Position numbers and translations under genes: made by a program. Shown here piece after piece: positions 19,020 through 27,678 of a stretch of DNA of 39,779 nucleotides. How positions within the stretch are numbered: position 1 is the first letter of the stretch; each line of letters opens with the position of its first letter. The stretch lies in NCBI GenBank assembly GCA_021298995.1, contig JAJTGB010000001.1, positions 1 through 39,779 on the forward strand, written 5' to 3'. Below the pieces are notes generated by a model. That model searched no databases. It was not told the origin of the DNA and worked only from the letters and a program-made list of their open reading frames with translations. The stretch is from Comamonadaceae bacterium (lineage in GTDB: Bacteria; Pseudomonadota; Gammaproteobacteria; Burkholderiales; Burkholderiaceae_C).

Positions 19020-20507
19020 TTAGGAAGAACAACTGATTTCAATGTGGGCAGCCCAATCGGGCGGCAAGTTGGCATAGTGGTCAAATTGCATTTGTTCGTC
19101 AAAGGGCGCTTGCAGCAATTGGAACAAGGTTTCGACTTCTGAATGATCGCCTAACTTTGACTTTTGAATAGCAGCCTCTGCCAAATGATTGCGCAGCACA
19201 TATTTGGGGTTGATGGAAAGCATTTGCTTTATCGCAGCTTCTGAGGGCGCGCTTTGCAGACGAGACAAATAACGGTTTCGCCAAACCACCCAAGCCGATT
19301 GATCAATGAACAAATCTGCGACCGCTTGCCATTCAATGCTGGAGGCCTCGGTTTTGACTGCCGCATGGCTTAATTTCCGCCAGAAAATAGAAAAGTCGAC
19401 TTGCTCCTTGGCAAGCATTTCCAATCCATCATTGAGCAGCGATTGATCGTCAAGCGCATGGGTAGGATCCGCTTGCACTTCTAAGCCCAATTTCCCCAAA
19501 AAGCATTGGCCCCAACTTTGGGTGAAAACTGTCTTGTAGGTTTCAAGTGCCTTCACCGCCAGATCTTGATCGTCAATGAGCGGCATCAATGCTTGAGCAA
19601 GGCAGAATAAATTCCAGTAAGCCACTTGGGCTTGCTGTCCATAGGCATACCTTCCCTGATGGTCTGAATGGTTGCAGATGTGTTGGGGATTGAAACCATC
19701 CAAAAATTGAAAGGGGCCATAGTCAAGCGTCAAGCCCAAAATACTCATGTTGTCGGTGTTCATCACACCATGGCAGAAACCAACCGATTGCCATTGAGCA
19801 ATTAACTTGGCTGTGCGAGCGGTGACATGCGCCAGTAACTCTGCGTAAGGGTTGGAAGTGGAAAATTTTTCGTTGTTGAAATGATGCTCAATGACGAAGT
19901 CTGCCAATTGTCTCAAGTGAGTAGGGCCTGAAGGTGATGACTCATTGGCAAAATGTTCGAAGTGACCAAACCGAATGAAACTTGGTGCAGTTCGGGTGAC
20001 GATGGACGCAGTTTCTAGCTCTTCTCGCAACACAGGCTTGGGCGAACTGGTCAGGCAAAGCGCCCTGGTGGTGGGAATGCCAAGTCCAGCCATGGCTTCA
20101 CTGCAAAGGTATTCTCGAATGCTGGAGCGCAATACGGCGCGACCGTCGCCCATTCGGGAAAACGGCGTTTTACCGGCACCTTTGAGTTGGATCTCTACCG
20201 GGCCCCGATGGCTTTCATATTCACCCAAACACAGAGCACGTCCGTCGCCCAATTGACCAGCCCAATGACCAAACTGATGGCCACTGTAGACACTGGCCTG
20301 AGCTTGCATGCCTTCCCACAGACCATTGCCACTAAAAACAGCCAAACCATCTGGATTTTCGAGCCACTCTGTAGGCAAACCTAAGTCTTGACTCAGTTTG
20401 AAATTGCGGCAAACCCAACTAGGCTCCGGCACCGGGGTGGGCAAGACCTGGGCAGAGAAGGCTGGCCCCAATGCGGTGAATCGATTAATCCATGTCATAA
20501 ACTGCAT
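19020..20507 (-). CDS. selO: SelO/YdiU protein adenylyltransferase (pseudokinase fold)
   Basis: SelO proteins transfer AMP from ATP onto Ser, Thr or Tyr of other proteins and affect redox control. The sequence shows IQLKGAGKTPFSRMGDGRAVLRSSIREYL with Lys113, then VMNTDNMSILGLTLDYGPF with Asp252, Asn253 and the Mg-binding Asp262. The protein ends ISCSS; the Cys there occupies the place where some homologues carry selenocysteine. The length of 495 residues is typical. Either the ATG at 20507 or that at 20498 could be used; neither has an SD. It heads a minus-strand run ending in the isomerase and diverges from an acyl-CoA ligase gene. Confidence 0.95.
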   Translation of the reverse strand: MQFMTWINRFTALGPAFSAQVLPTPVPEPSWVCRNFKLSQDLGLPTEWLENPDGLAVFSGNGLWEGMQAQASVYSGHQFGHWAGQLGDGRALCLGEYESHRGPVEIQLKGAGKTPFSRMGDGRAVLRSSIREYLCSEAMAGLGIPTTRALCLTSSPKPVLREELETASIVTRTAPSFIRFGHFEHFANESSPSGPTHLRQLADFVIEHHFNNEKFSTSNPYAELLAHVTARTAKLIAQWQSVGFCHGVMNTDNMSILGLTLDYGPFQFLDGFNPQHICNHSDHQGRYAYGQQAQVAYWNLFCLAQALMPLIDDQDLAVKALETYKTVFTQSWGQCFLGKLGLEVQADPTHALDDQSLLNDGLEMLAKEQVDFSIFWRKLSHAAVKTEASSIEWQAVADLFIDQSAWVVWRNRYLSRLQSAPSEAAIKQMLSINPKYVLRNHLAEAAIQKSKLGDHSEVETLFQLLQAPFDEQMQFDHYANLPPDWAAHIEISCSS

Positions 20508-20609
20508 TGTCTACGGGATTGGATGAACCCGTGGTGACACAGGTTAAGGGCTTGACCCTGACCAGTCGTGCTAAAAAGCGGTTTTCGCAGTTAATTGATT
20601 GAGGTGTCT

Positions 20610-22238
20610 ATGTTTGGACTGATGCAACAGCATTCATTGCTGATTTCTTCTTTGATTGAGTTTGCCAACAGGCACCATGGTGATGGCGAGGTTGTGTCTA
20701 AGCGTGTTGAGGGTGATCTTCATCGCTACACATGGGCAGATGTTGCCAACCGGTCGCGTCAAATGGCCAATGCGCTAGATGGCCTCGGTCTTGAGCAAGG
20801 CCAACGCGTTGCCACCTTGGCTTGGAATGGTTACAGGCACTTAGAGCTTTATTTTGGTGTCAGTGGATCAGGCCGCGTTTTGCACACTCTAAATCCGAGG
20901 TTGCATCCTGACCAAGTGGTCTGGATTGCCAATCACGCTGAAGACCAAGTTCTTTTTTTCGACATGACATTTTTGCCATTGGTGCAAGCAGTTCATGCCA
21001 GGTGCTCCACCGTCCAACATTGGGTGGCCATGTGCGATGAAGACAAATTGCCCAAAGAAAGTGGTATTCCAAATTTGATCAGTTATGAATCGCTCATAGG
21101 ATCTCACTCAAACCAGTATGTTTGGCCAGATTTGGACGAAAACACGGCTTCTAGCATGTGTTACACCAGTGGCACCACAGGCAACCCCAAAGCTGCTTTG
21201 TACAGCCACCGTTCCACCATGTTGCATGCTTATGCGGCCGCTTTGCCCGATGTGATGTGCATCTCCGCGAAAGATGCCATCTTGCCTGTCGTTCCCATGT
21301 TTCACGTCAATGCATGGGGCATTCCTTACAGTGCGGCCATGACGGGTGCCAAACTGGTATTTCCTGGCCCCGCACTAGACGGCAAGTCTGTCTATGAACT
21401 GATCGAAGCGGAAGGAGTGACATTTGCGGCAGGTGTTCCAACTGTTTGGCAAATGCTTTTAAGCCATATGAAACCAAATGCTTTGAAGTTCTCATCCTTA
21501 AAGCGCACTGTGATTGGCGGATCGGCTTGCCCGCCCGCCATGATTGACGCCTTCCGTGAGTCTTTTGGCGTTGATGTTTTGCATGCATGGGGCATGACTG
21601 AAATGAGTCCTCTGGGTACGCTGTGTACTTTGAAAAACAAGCACTTGAATTTGCCCGACGATGCGCAAATGAAGTTGCGACTCAAGCAGGGACGTTGCAT
21701 CTTTGGCGTCGATATGAAAATTGTGAACGATGCAGGCGAGACATTGCCCCACGATGGCAAAACATACGGAGACTTGTTGGTCAAAGGCCCCTGGATCATT
21801 CGAGAGTATTACAAGCAAGAGGGTGAATCTCCCTTGGTGGATGGTTGGTTTCCCACGGGCGATGTGGCCACCATCGACGAAGATGGCTTCATGCAAATCA
21901 CCGATCGCAGCAAAGATGTCATCAAGTCAGGCGGCGAATGGATCAGCTCGATTGACATTGAAAACATTGCCATGGCGCACCCCGATGTGATGATGGCGGC
22001 TTGCATTGGCATGCCTCATCCTAAGTGGGATGAGCGGCCGGTGGTGTGCGTGGTGAAAAAGCCGGGCGCCGAATTCACATCGCTTGACCTGTTGAAATTT
22101 TACGAAGGTAAAACAGCCAAGTGGCAAATTCCTGACGATGTCATTTTTGTCGATGCTATTCCCTTAGGCGCCACAGGGAAAATGCTTAAAACCAAATTAC
22201 GGGAGCAGTTGGCAGAATACAAACTCCCAAGTGCCTGA
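20610..22238 (+). CDS. Medium/long-chain acyl-CoA ligase (AMP-forming)
   Basis: This 542-residue ANL-superfamily enzyme activates a carboxylic acid with ATP and CoA. Motifs are [18 protein letters not shown] near residues 184-201, [13 protein letters not shown], the hinge region [36 protein letters not shown], and the C-terminal catalytic lysine in [10 protein letters not shown]. It resembles AlkK/FadD-like medium-chain ligases, but the acid cannot be read from sequence. The ATG at 20610 has GAGG five bases upstream and is preferred to the track start, which lies five codons earlier. It is followed on the same strand by a Liv-type importer, suggesting that uptake and activation are linked. 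Confidence 0.92.
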   Translation: MFGLMQQHSLLISSLIEFANRHHGDGEVVSKRVEGDLHRYTWADVANRSRQMANALDGLGLEQGQRVATLAWNGYRHLELYFGVSGSGRVLHTLNPRLHPDQVVWIANHAEDQVLFFDMTFLPLVQAVHARCSTVQHWVAMCDEDKLPKESGIPNLISYESLIGSHSNQYVWPDLDENTASSMCYTSGTTGNPKAALYSHRSTMLHAYAAALPDVMCISAKDAILPVVPMFHVNAWGIPYSAAMTGAKLVFPGPALDGKSVYELIEAEGVTFAAGVPTVWQMLLSHMKPNALKFSSLKRTVIGGSACPPAMIDAFRESFGVDVLHAWGMTEMSPLGTLCTLKNKHLNLPDDAQMKLRLKQGRCIFGVDMKIVNDAGETLPHDGKTYGDLLVKGPWIIREYYKQEGESPLVDGWFPTGDVATIDEDGFMQITDRSKDVIKSGGEWISSIDIENIAMAHPDVMMAACIGMPHPKWDERPVVCVVKKPGAEFTSLDLLKFYEGKTAKWQIPDDVIFVDAIPLGATGKMLKTKLREQLAEYKLPSA

Positions 22239-22337
22239 GTTGTTGTATTTTCTGGGGGTTTTTACGCATTTAAAAGCTTGTTCTTAGTCGCTTGTGCGAT
22301 ATGTCATAGGGCAAACCCCGACCGTCATTTCTCGCAA

Positions 22338-22377
22338 AACAGTTACGCTGACACCGTTACATTTTTTCATAACTGTT
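22338..22377 (+). promoter_or_regulatory. Inverted repeat in leader of binding-protein gene
   Basis: AACAGTTA (22338-22345) and TAACTGTT (22370-22377) are perfect 8-bp inverted arms around a 24-base spacer. The right arm abuts the GGAG Shine-Dalgarno sequence of the binding-protein gene. It could fold as a leader hairpin that changes ribosome access, or be a protein site. The rest of the 149-base gap shows no clear promoter; a GGGGTTT/AAACCCC pair lies farther upstream. Confidence 0.4.
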
Positions 22378-22387
22378 GGAGCTAAAT

Positions 22388-23623
22388 ATGAAATTCGCAG
22401 TGCGTTCTATTGTTGTTGCCTCATTGGCCTTGTCGGCTCTTGGTGCTTTTGCTCAAAAGGGCGAAACAGTCAAGATTGCTTGGATCGATCCACTTTCAGG
22501 CCTGATGGCCCCAGTTGGAAATAACCAACTTAAGAGTTTTCAATTTTTTGCAGAGAAGTACAGCAAGCTGAACCCAGCCGGTGTGAAATTTGAAGTGGTT
22601 GGTTTTGACAACAAACTCAGCCCTGCAGAAAGCTTGAACGTCTTGAAGGCCGCTACCGACCAAGGTATTCGCTACATCACTCAAGGCAATGGCTCAGGCG
22701 TGGCTGGTGCATTGATTGAAGCTGTGAGCAAATACAACGAACGCAACCCTGGCAAAGAAATTATTTTCTTGAATCACTCTGCCGTTGATCCAGATTTCAC
22801 AAACAGCAAGTGCAACTATTGGCACTTCCGTTTTGATGCAGACACTTCCATGAAGATGGAAGCCCTGACCACCTTCATGAAAGACCGCCCAGAAACCAAA
22901 AAGGTGTTCTTGCTGAACCAGAACTACTCACACGGCCACCAAGTTGCCAAGTTCTTCAAAGAAGGCATTTCTCGCAAGCGTCCCGACATTCAAATCGTGG
23001 GTGAAGATTTGCACCCATTGGCCCAAGTTCGCGATTTCGCACCCTACATCGCCAAAATCAAGGCATCTGGTGCAGATTCTGTGGTCACGGGCAACTGGGG
23101 CTCTGACCTGGCCTTGTTGGTCAAAGCCGCCAACGAAGGTGGCTACACCGGCAACTTCTACACTTACTACACTGGCGTCACAGGCACACCTACCGCTTTG
23201 GGCAAATCCGGTGAAGGCCGTGTCTTCCAAATTGCATACGGCCACTACAAAATGGGCGGTCAGATGGACAAATGGCAAGACGAATTCAAAGCCAAATTCA
23301 ATGACGACTTTTACACAGGTTCTGTCCACAGCATCTTTGCTGTTTTAGGCGATGCCATGGCCAAGGCCAAATCAACTGACCCAGTCAAAGTGGCCGCTGC
23401 CATGGAAGGCTTGACCACCAAGAGCGTCTTCAACGGCGAAGTTCAAATGCGCAAATCTGACCACCAGCTGCAGCAGCCTTTGTACCTCACGGTTTGGAGC
23501 AAGGTTGATAAAAAGTACAACTACAGTGTTGAAAACACTGGCATGACTTTGATCCCTGTCAAAGAGTTCCCATCCTACGTTTCAAGCACGCCCACCAGCT
23601 GCCAAATGAAGCGTCCAGGCTAA
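22388..23623 (+). CDS. Liv-type ABC transporter periplasmic substrate-binding protein
   Basis: This 411-residue protein captures the ligand for the importer encoded downstream. It begins with a signal peptide, MKFAVRSIVVASLALSALGAFAQ, then VKIAWIDPLSGLMAPVGNNQLKS, the opening of Peripla_BP_6 (leucine/amide-binding) proteins. Two lobes follow, with YSHGHQVAKFF and GNWGSDLALLVKAANEGGY as typical segments. Members of this family bind amino acids, amides, urea and also aromatic or other carboxylic acids. Position after an acyl-CoA ligase favours a carboxylic acid here, as an inference. GGAG six bases before the ATG supports the start at 22388, four codons inside the track ORF. Confidence 0.92.
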   Translation: MKFAVRSIVVASLALSALGAFAQKGETVKIAWIDPLSGLMAPVGNNQLKSFQFFAEKYSKLNPAGVKFEVVGFDNKLSPAESLNVLKAATDQGIRYITQGNGSGVAGALIEAVSKYNERNPGKEIIFLNHSAVDPDFTNSKCNYWHFRFDADTSMKMEALTTFMKDRPETKKVFLLNQNYSHGHQVAKFFKEGISRKRPDIQIVGEDLHPLAQVRDFAPYIAKIKASGADSVVTGNWGSDLALLVKAANEGGYTGNFYTYYTGVTGTPTALGKSGEGRVFQIAYGHYKMGGQMDKWQDEFKAKFNDDFYTGSVHSIFAVLGDAMAKAKSTDPVKVAAAMEGLTTKSVFNGEVQMRKSDHQLQQPLYLTVWSKVDKKYNYSVENTGMTLIPVKEFPSYVSSTPTSCQMKRPG

Positions 23624-23641
23624 TTTGAGTGAGTCTTTAGT

Positions 23642-23682
23642 AGGGCCCGCTCCTCATGGGGTTGGGCCCTTCTTGTTTTTTT
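23642..23682 (+). terminator. Hairpin and T-run between binding protein and permease genes
   Basis: AGGGCCC (23642-23648) and GGGCCCT (23664-23670) pair around a 15-base loop and are followed by TCTTGTTTTTTT. It is a good intrinsic terminator. As the permease genes follow on the same strand with no clear promoter, it probably lets only part of the transcripts through, keeping the binding protein more abundant than the membrane parts. Confidence 0.75.
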
Positions 23683-23714
23683 GACTTGCCATGGCTGGCA
23701 GAAGGTAGTTTGTT

Positions 23715-24749
23715 ATGGAGTTCTTCATCATCTCCATGCTCAATGGTTTGAGCTACGGGTTGTTGCTTTTTATGCTCAGTTCAGGGCTCACGCTGATTTT
23801 CAGCATGATGGGCGTTTTGAATTTTGCCCATGCGTCCTTCTACATGATTGGCGCTTATTTCGGTTTCACACTGACCAACATCATTGGTTTTTGGCCCTCA
23901 CTGATCATTGCCCCCATTCTGGTGGGCGGATGTGGTGTCATTTTTGAGCGCCTCACGCTGCGCAAAGTGCACAAGTTTGGACATGTGCCCGAACTCTTGG
24001 TCACCTTTGGCCTGTCTTATATTGTTTATGAATTGGTCCAACTCATTTGGGGCCGCACAGCGGTGGAGTTTGTGCCGCCAGAATTGCTCAAAGGCTCTGC
24101 ATTCACTCTCATCAATCACACCACCCAAGGTCTGAGCATGGTGTGGGGCGCAGCGCCCGCTGAAATGTGCAAGTCCGTTGACGATGCCATTCGAATTGTT
24201 TGCTCGCCCTTTCCTGCAACACGAGCCTTCATGATGTTTGTGGCCTTGTTGATGCTGTTGTCCTTGTGGCTTTTGCTTACCAAAACACGCATTGGCTTGG
24301 TCATTCAAGCGGCTCTGACACATCCTGAAACGGTGGAGGCTTTGGGTCACAACGTGCCCCGAGTTTTCATGATGGTCTTTGGTGCAGGCACTGGCTTGGC
24401 TGGTTTGGCGGGGGTCATTGGCGGCAGTACCTTTGTCACCGAGCCTGCCATGGCGGCCACAGTAGGATCCGTCATTTTTGTGGTGGTTGTGGTCGGCGGC
24501 ATGGGTTCGCTGTCTGGCGCATTTTTGGCCTCCGTGCTCATTGGTGTGATTCAAACTTTTGCCATCGCGTTTGATTACTCTTTTGTGAGTGTGGCCAAAG
24601 ATCTTGGCTTCCAACTTTCAGACGCACTTGCCAACAACTCAGTTTTGAAATTGACAGTCTCACAAGTAGCGCCCATCCTGCCTTACTTGTTCTTGGTCTT
24701 GATTCTGATTTTCCGTCCTAAGGGGCTGCTGGGAACCAGGGAAGGATGA
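23715..24749 (+). CDS. Liv-type ABC transporter permease (LivH-like)
   Basis: This 344-residue inner-membrane subunit of the branched-chain-amino-acid-type importer has about eight hydrophobic helices. Typical segments are MEFFIISMLNGLSYGLLLFMLSSGLTLIFSMMGVLNFAHASFYMIGAY and the loop ALTHPETVEALGHNVPRVFMMVFGAGTGLAGLAGV, which contacts the ATPase. A stretch of about 40 residues after VEFVPPELLKG is longer than in E. coli LivH. AAGG precedes the ATG by nine bases. LivM follows four bases after its stop, with its SD inside this gene. Confidence 0.93.
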   Translation: MEFFIISMLNGLSYGLLLFMLSSGLTLIFSMMGVLNFAHASFYMIGAYFGFTLTNIIGFWPSLIIAPILVGGCGVIFERLTLRKVHKFGHVPELLVTFGLSYIVYELVQLIWGRTAVEFVPPELLKGSAFTLINHTTQGLSMVWGAAPAEMCKSVDDAIRIVCSPFPATRAFMMFVALLMLLSLWLLLTKTRIGLVIQAALTHPETVEALGHNVPRVFMMVFGAGTGLAGLAGVIGGSTFVTEPAMAATVGSVIFVVVVVGGMGSLSGAFLASVLIGVIQTFAIAFDYSFVSVAKDLGFQLSDALANNSVLKLTVSQVAPILPYLFLVLILIFRPKGLLGTREG

Positions 24750-24753
24750 GATC

Positions 24754-26040
24754 ATGAAAACTTATCAATTTAAACCTTACAACGTTGGCCGATGGGTGAT
24801 CTGGAGCTTGTTTGCCATCGTCTTGATTTTTGCACCGCTCATTTTCACCAGCAATTTGTCGGGCACCATGTTGGCACAGATGGGCATTGCCATCATTGCC
24901 TGCCTGTCCTACAACATTCTGTTGGGGCAGGGCGGCATGCTGAGTTTTGGTCATGCGGTTTACACGGGCTTAGGTTCTTTTGTGGCCATTCATGCACTGA
25001 ATGCGGTCACAGCCGGCACCTCCAGCATTCCTGTGAGTCTGTTGCCCTTGATTGGCGGCTTTGCCGGCATTGGCTTTGCTGTTTTGTTGGGCTACGTGAC
25101 CACCAAAAAATCAGGTACTCCGTTTGCCATGATTACGCTGGGTGTGGCTGAGTTGGTATTTGCCATGTCACTCATGTTCTCTGAATTTTTCGGTGGCGAG
25201 GCAGGTATCTCTGGCAATCGCGTTGCCGGGCAAGCGGTTTGGGGCATCACATTCGGCCCCCAAATCCAAGTCTATTATTTGATTGCCATTTACACCTTCA
25301 TCTGTGTGGCCCTCATGTATGCATTCACCCAAACACCCTTGGGCAGAATTTTGAACGCAGTACGCGACAACCCAGAAAGGGTTGAATTCATAGGTTACAA
25401 CACGCAGCGTGTGCGCTACTTTGCCTTCATCATTGCAGGATTTTTTGCAGGTATCTCTGGCGGCTTGGGTGCACTCAACTTTGAAATCGTGACCTCAGAA
25501 GTGGTGGGAGCAGGGCGCTCTGGTGGCTATTTGTTGTTCACTTTCTTAGGCGGCGCCACTTTCTTTTTCGGGCCCATCATTGGTGGCGTTCTGATGGTGC
25601 TAGCCTTTGTGCTTTTGTCTGAACTGACCAAGGCATGGTTGCTTTACCTTGGTTTGTTGTTCTTGTTCATGGTCATGTATGCGCCTGGCGGTATTGCGAG
25701 CCTCATCATGATGAACTTGCGGGTGGCAGCATTTGGCAAACTCAAACAGATTTGGGTCAGTTATTTGGCTTTGTTTGTCACGGGTTTCGTTGCACTCATT
25801 GGTGCAGGCGCCATGATTGAAATGGTTTATCACTTGCAACTCAATTCTGCTTTGGGCGACACCCTCAAGTTCATGGGCACCACCCTGAATGCCAAGGGCG
25901 TGGACAGCTGGGTTGGATCCATCTTCATCATGCTCACTGGATTGGGATTGTTTGAAGTGGTTCGGCGTCATTTCCTCATTGAGTGGGGTGACATCCAAGT
26001 CGAAATTGAAAAAGAAATTAAACGTCGGGAGACAGCGTGA
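24754..26040 (+). CDS. Liv-type ABC transporter permease (LivM-like), extended
   Basis: This second permease has 428 residues. Residues 30-320 show the LivM pattern: SYNILLGQGGMLSFGHAVYTGLGSF, GTPFAMITLGVAELVFAMSLMFSEFFGGEAGISGNR, and the ATPase-contact loop AVRDNPERVEFIGYN. Beyond the normal end (YAPGGIASLIMMNLR) lie about 100 more residues with two further hydrophobic helices and a charged tail (EIEKEIKRRETA). AAGGA sits seven bases before the ATG. Its TGA overlaps the LivG ATG as TGATG. The extra part may contact another subunit; nothing in it is recognised. Confidence 0.93.
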   Translation: MKTYQFKPYNVGRWVIWSLFAIVLIFAPLIFTSNLSGTMLAQMGIAIIACLSYNILLGQGGMLSFGHAVYTGLGSFVAIHALNAVTAGTSSIPVSLLPLIGGFAGIGFAVLLGYVTTKKSGTPFAMITLGVAELVFAMSLMFSEFFGGEAGISGNRVAGQAVWGITFGPQIQVYYLIAIYTFICVALMYAFTQTPLGRILNAVRDNPERVEFIGYNTQRVRYFAFIIAGFFAGISGGLGALNFEIVTSEVVGAGRSGGYLLFTFLGGATFFFGPIIGGVLMVLAFVLLSELTKAWLLYLGLLFLFMVMYAPGGIASLIMMNLRVAAFGKLKQIWVSYLALFVTGFVALIGAGAMIEMVYHLQLNSALGDTLKFMGTTLNAKGVDSWVGSIFIMLTGLGLFEVVRRHFLIEWGDIQVEIEKEIKRRETA

Positions 26041-26810
26041 TGTCTTATGCGCTAGAACTCAAAGATCTTCGAAAGAATTTCGGTAAAACAGAAATCATTC
26101 GCGGTGCCAATTTGGCGGTGAACGCGGGTGAACGTGTTGCCATCATTGGCCCCAATGGTGCCGGCAAGTCCACCTTGTTCAACCTCATCAGCGGCCGCTT
26201 TGGTCCCACCAGTGGTGAAATTCTTTTAAATGGCCAACGCATTGATCACAAAGCCCCTTACGAAATCAATCGCATGGGTTTGTCACGCAGTTTTCAAATC
26301 ACCAACATTTTTCCAAAGCTGAGTGTTTTTGAAAACCTCCGATGTGCAGTGCTTTGGAGCCTTGGCTACAAATACACATTTCTCAAATTTTTATCAGGCC
26401 TTAAGGATGCCAATGAGTTGGCTGAGAAATACATGGCCATGATTCGCCTTGATAAAAAACGTGATCTGCTGGCCATGAACTTGACCTATGCTGAGCAACG
26501 GGCTCTTGAAATTGGTATCACCATTGCCGGTGGTGCCAACGTGATTTTGTTGGATGAGCCCACCGCGGGTATGAGCAAAAGCGAAACCTCGCGCTTTATC
26601 AATCTGATTAAAGAAGTGACCGTTGGCAAAACCTTGCTGACGGTAGAGCACGATATGGGTGTTGTGTTTGGCTTGGCCGACAAAATTGCCGTGGTGGTCT
26701 ACGGTGAAGTCATTGCATACGACACGCCAGAAGCCGTTCGATCGAACGCCAGAGTCCAAGAGGCTTATTTGGGCTCGCACGTGGACGAAGAACAAGCAGG
26801 AGGTCATTGA
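26040..26810 (+). CDS. Liv-type ABC transporter ATPase (LivG-like)
   Basis: This 256-residue ATPase is one half of the importer's motor. Walker A is GPNGAGKST at residues 37-45 (Lys43), Walker B VILLDEPTAG, and the switch histidine is in TVEHDM. The signature reads LTYAEQRALEI where most ABC ATPases have LSGGQ; a Tyr here is common in LivG. I take the ATG at 26040, with GGGAG eight bases upstream; the GTG one codon earlier is the track start. Start and previous stop overlap by one base, so coupling to LivM is likely. Confidence 0.94.
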   Translation: MSYALELKDLRKNFGKTEIIRGANLAVNAGERVAIIGPNGAGKSTLFNLISGRFGPTSGEILLNGQRIDHKAPYEINRMGLSRSFQITNIFPKLSVFENLRCAVLWSLGYKYTFLKFLSGLKDANELAEKYMAMIRLDKKRDLLAMNLTYAEQRALEIGITIAGGANVILLDEPTAGMSKSETSRFINLIKEVTVGKTLLTVEHDMGVVFGLADKIAVVVYGEVIAYDTPEAVRSNARVQEAYLGSHVDEEQAGGH

Positions 26811-26811
26811 C

Positions 26812-27507
26812 ATGCTAAACATCGATAACCTGCATGCCTTTTATGGCAAAAGCCATGTGTTGCATGGCGTGAGCTTCAATGTCAAGGCTGGCGAAATTGT
26901 GGCTTTGCTTGGGCGAAATGGTTCTGGCAGGTCAACTACTGCCAAAGCTATCATGGGTTTGGTTGATTGCCAAGGCGACATCCAATGGAAAGACAAACAA
27001 ATTGTTGGTAAAAAAGCCTTCGAGATTGCACACCTTGGCTTGGGCTACGTACCAGAAAATCGCGATATTTTCCCCAAACTAACCGTTCATCAAAATTTGC
27101 TGTTGGGACAAAAAGGCAGTGGCAAAGGCGCTCGCTGGAGTTTTGACGACATGTACCAGATGTTCCCTAGACTTTTGGAGAGACAGCATACCGAGGCTGG
27201 TGTTTTGTCTGGCGGTGAGCAACAAATGCTGACGCTTTGCCGCACGCTCATGGGTGACCCCGATCTCATCATCATTGATGAGCCCACTGAAGGTTTGGCG
27301 CCCAAGATTGTGGTGTTGGTTGGTCAATACCTTCAAAAATTGAAAGAACGCGGCGTATCCGTTTTGCTCATCGAGCAAAAACTCACCATCGCCATGAAAA
27401 TTTCTGATCGCGCGCTGGTCATGGGACATGGCAGCATTGTGTTTGAAGGAACTCCTACCGAGTTGAATGAGAACACCTACATTCGCAAGGAGTGGCTGGA
27501 GGTTTAA
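26812..27507 (+). CDS. Liv-type ABC transporter ATPase (LivF-like), Walker A Lys to Arg
   Basis: This 231-residue protein is the second ATPase of the importer. The signature LSGGEQQMLTLCRTL and Walker B LIIIDEPTEGLAP are intact. Walker A reads GRNGSGRST (34-42), with Arg40 (AGG) in place of the invariant lysine that binds ATP phosphates. The usual switch His is replaced, IEQKL, which is normal for LivF. AGGAGG lies eight bases before the ATG at 26812, so I discard the longer track ORF, which reads through livG. The substitution should weaken hydrolysis at the site built on LivF; I believe similar sequences occur in related bacteria, which would make it a real lineage trait. Confidence 0.93.
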   Translation: MLNIDNLHAFYGKSHVLHGVSFNVKAGEIVALLGRNGSGRSTTAKAIMGLVDCQGDIQWKDKQIVGKKAFEIAHLGLGYVPENRDIFPKLTVHQNLLLGQKGSGKGARWSFDDMYQMFPRLLERQHTEAGVLSGGEQQMLTLCRTLMGDPDLIIIDEPTEGLAPKIVVLVGQYLQKLKERGVSVLLIEQKLTIAMKISDRALVMGHGSIVFEGTPTELNENTYIRKEWLEV

Positions 27508-27628
27508 AACCTTGATTTGCCTTGTTCATGCTATCCGTGCTGCGCCTGATGTCCTTGCTCCAAATGCGTCTCATGAGCGACATAAGGGCTACCCACCAAG
27601 TTTGAAACCCCCTAGAATTGGGAAAAAT

Positions 27629-27642
27629 AGAACGCCCGTTCT
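27629..27642. promoter_or_regulatory. TetR-like palindrome or short hairpin before hydratase/dehydrogenase gene
   Basis: AGAACG-CC-CGTTCT is a perfect palindrome with a CGNNCG core, a layout common among TetR-family operators. It lies 37 bases before the start of the hydratase/dehydrogenase gene in a 171-base gap. Six T follow it and five A precede it, so a weak terminator of the importer operon is the other reading. TTGAAA at 27602 could serve as a -35 box, but I see no good -10 at the right distance. Confidence 0.4.
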
Positions 27643-27678
27643 TTTTTAGTGACAGATACCACCTGAGAGGAAAGCAGC

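Noticed and set aside
23898-24614. 238-residue minus-strand ORF opposite the livH-like gene.
   Set aside because: Low-complexity, His- and Gln-rich product with no recognisable motif; it is the antisense shadow of a clear permease gene.
26735-26748. 14-bp perfect palindrome CGTTCGATCGAACG inside the livG-like gene.
   Set aside because: It lies within coding sequence, and a palindrome of this length is expected a few times by chance in 40 kb.
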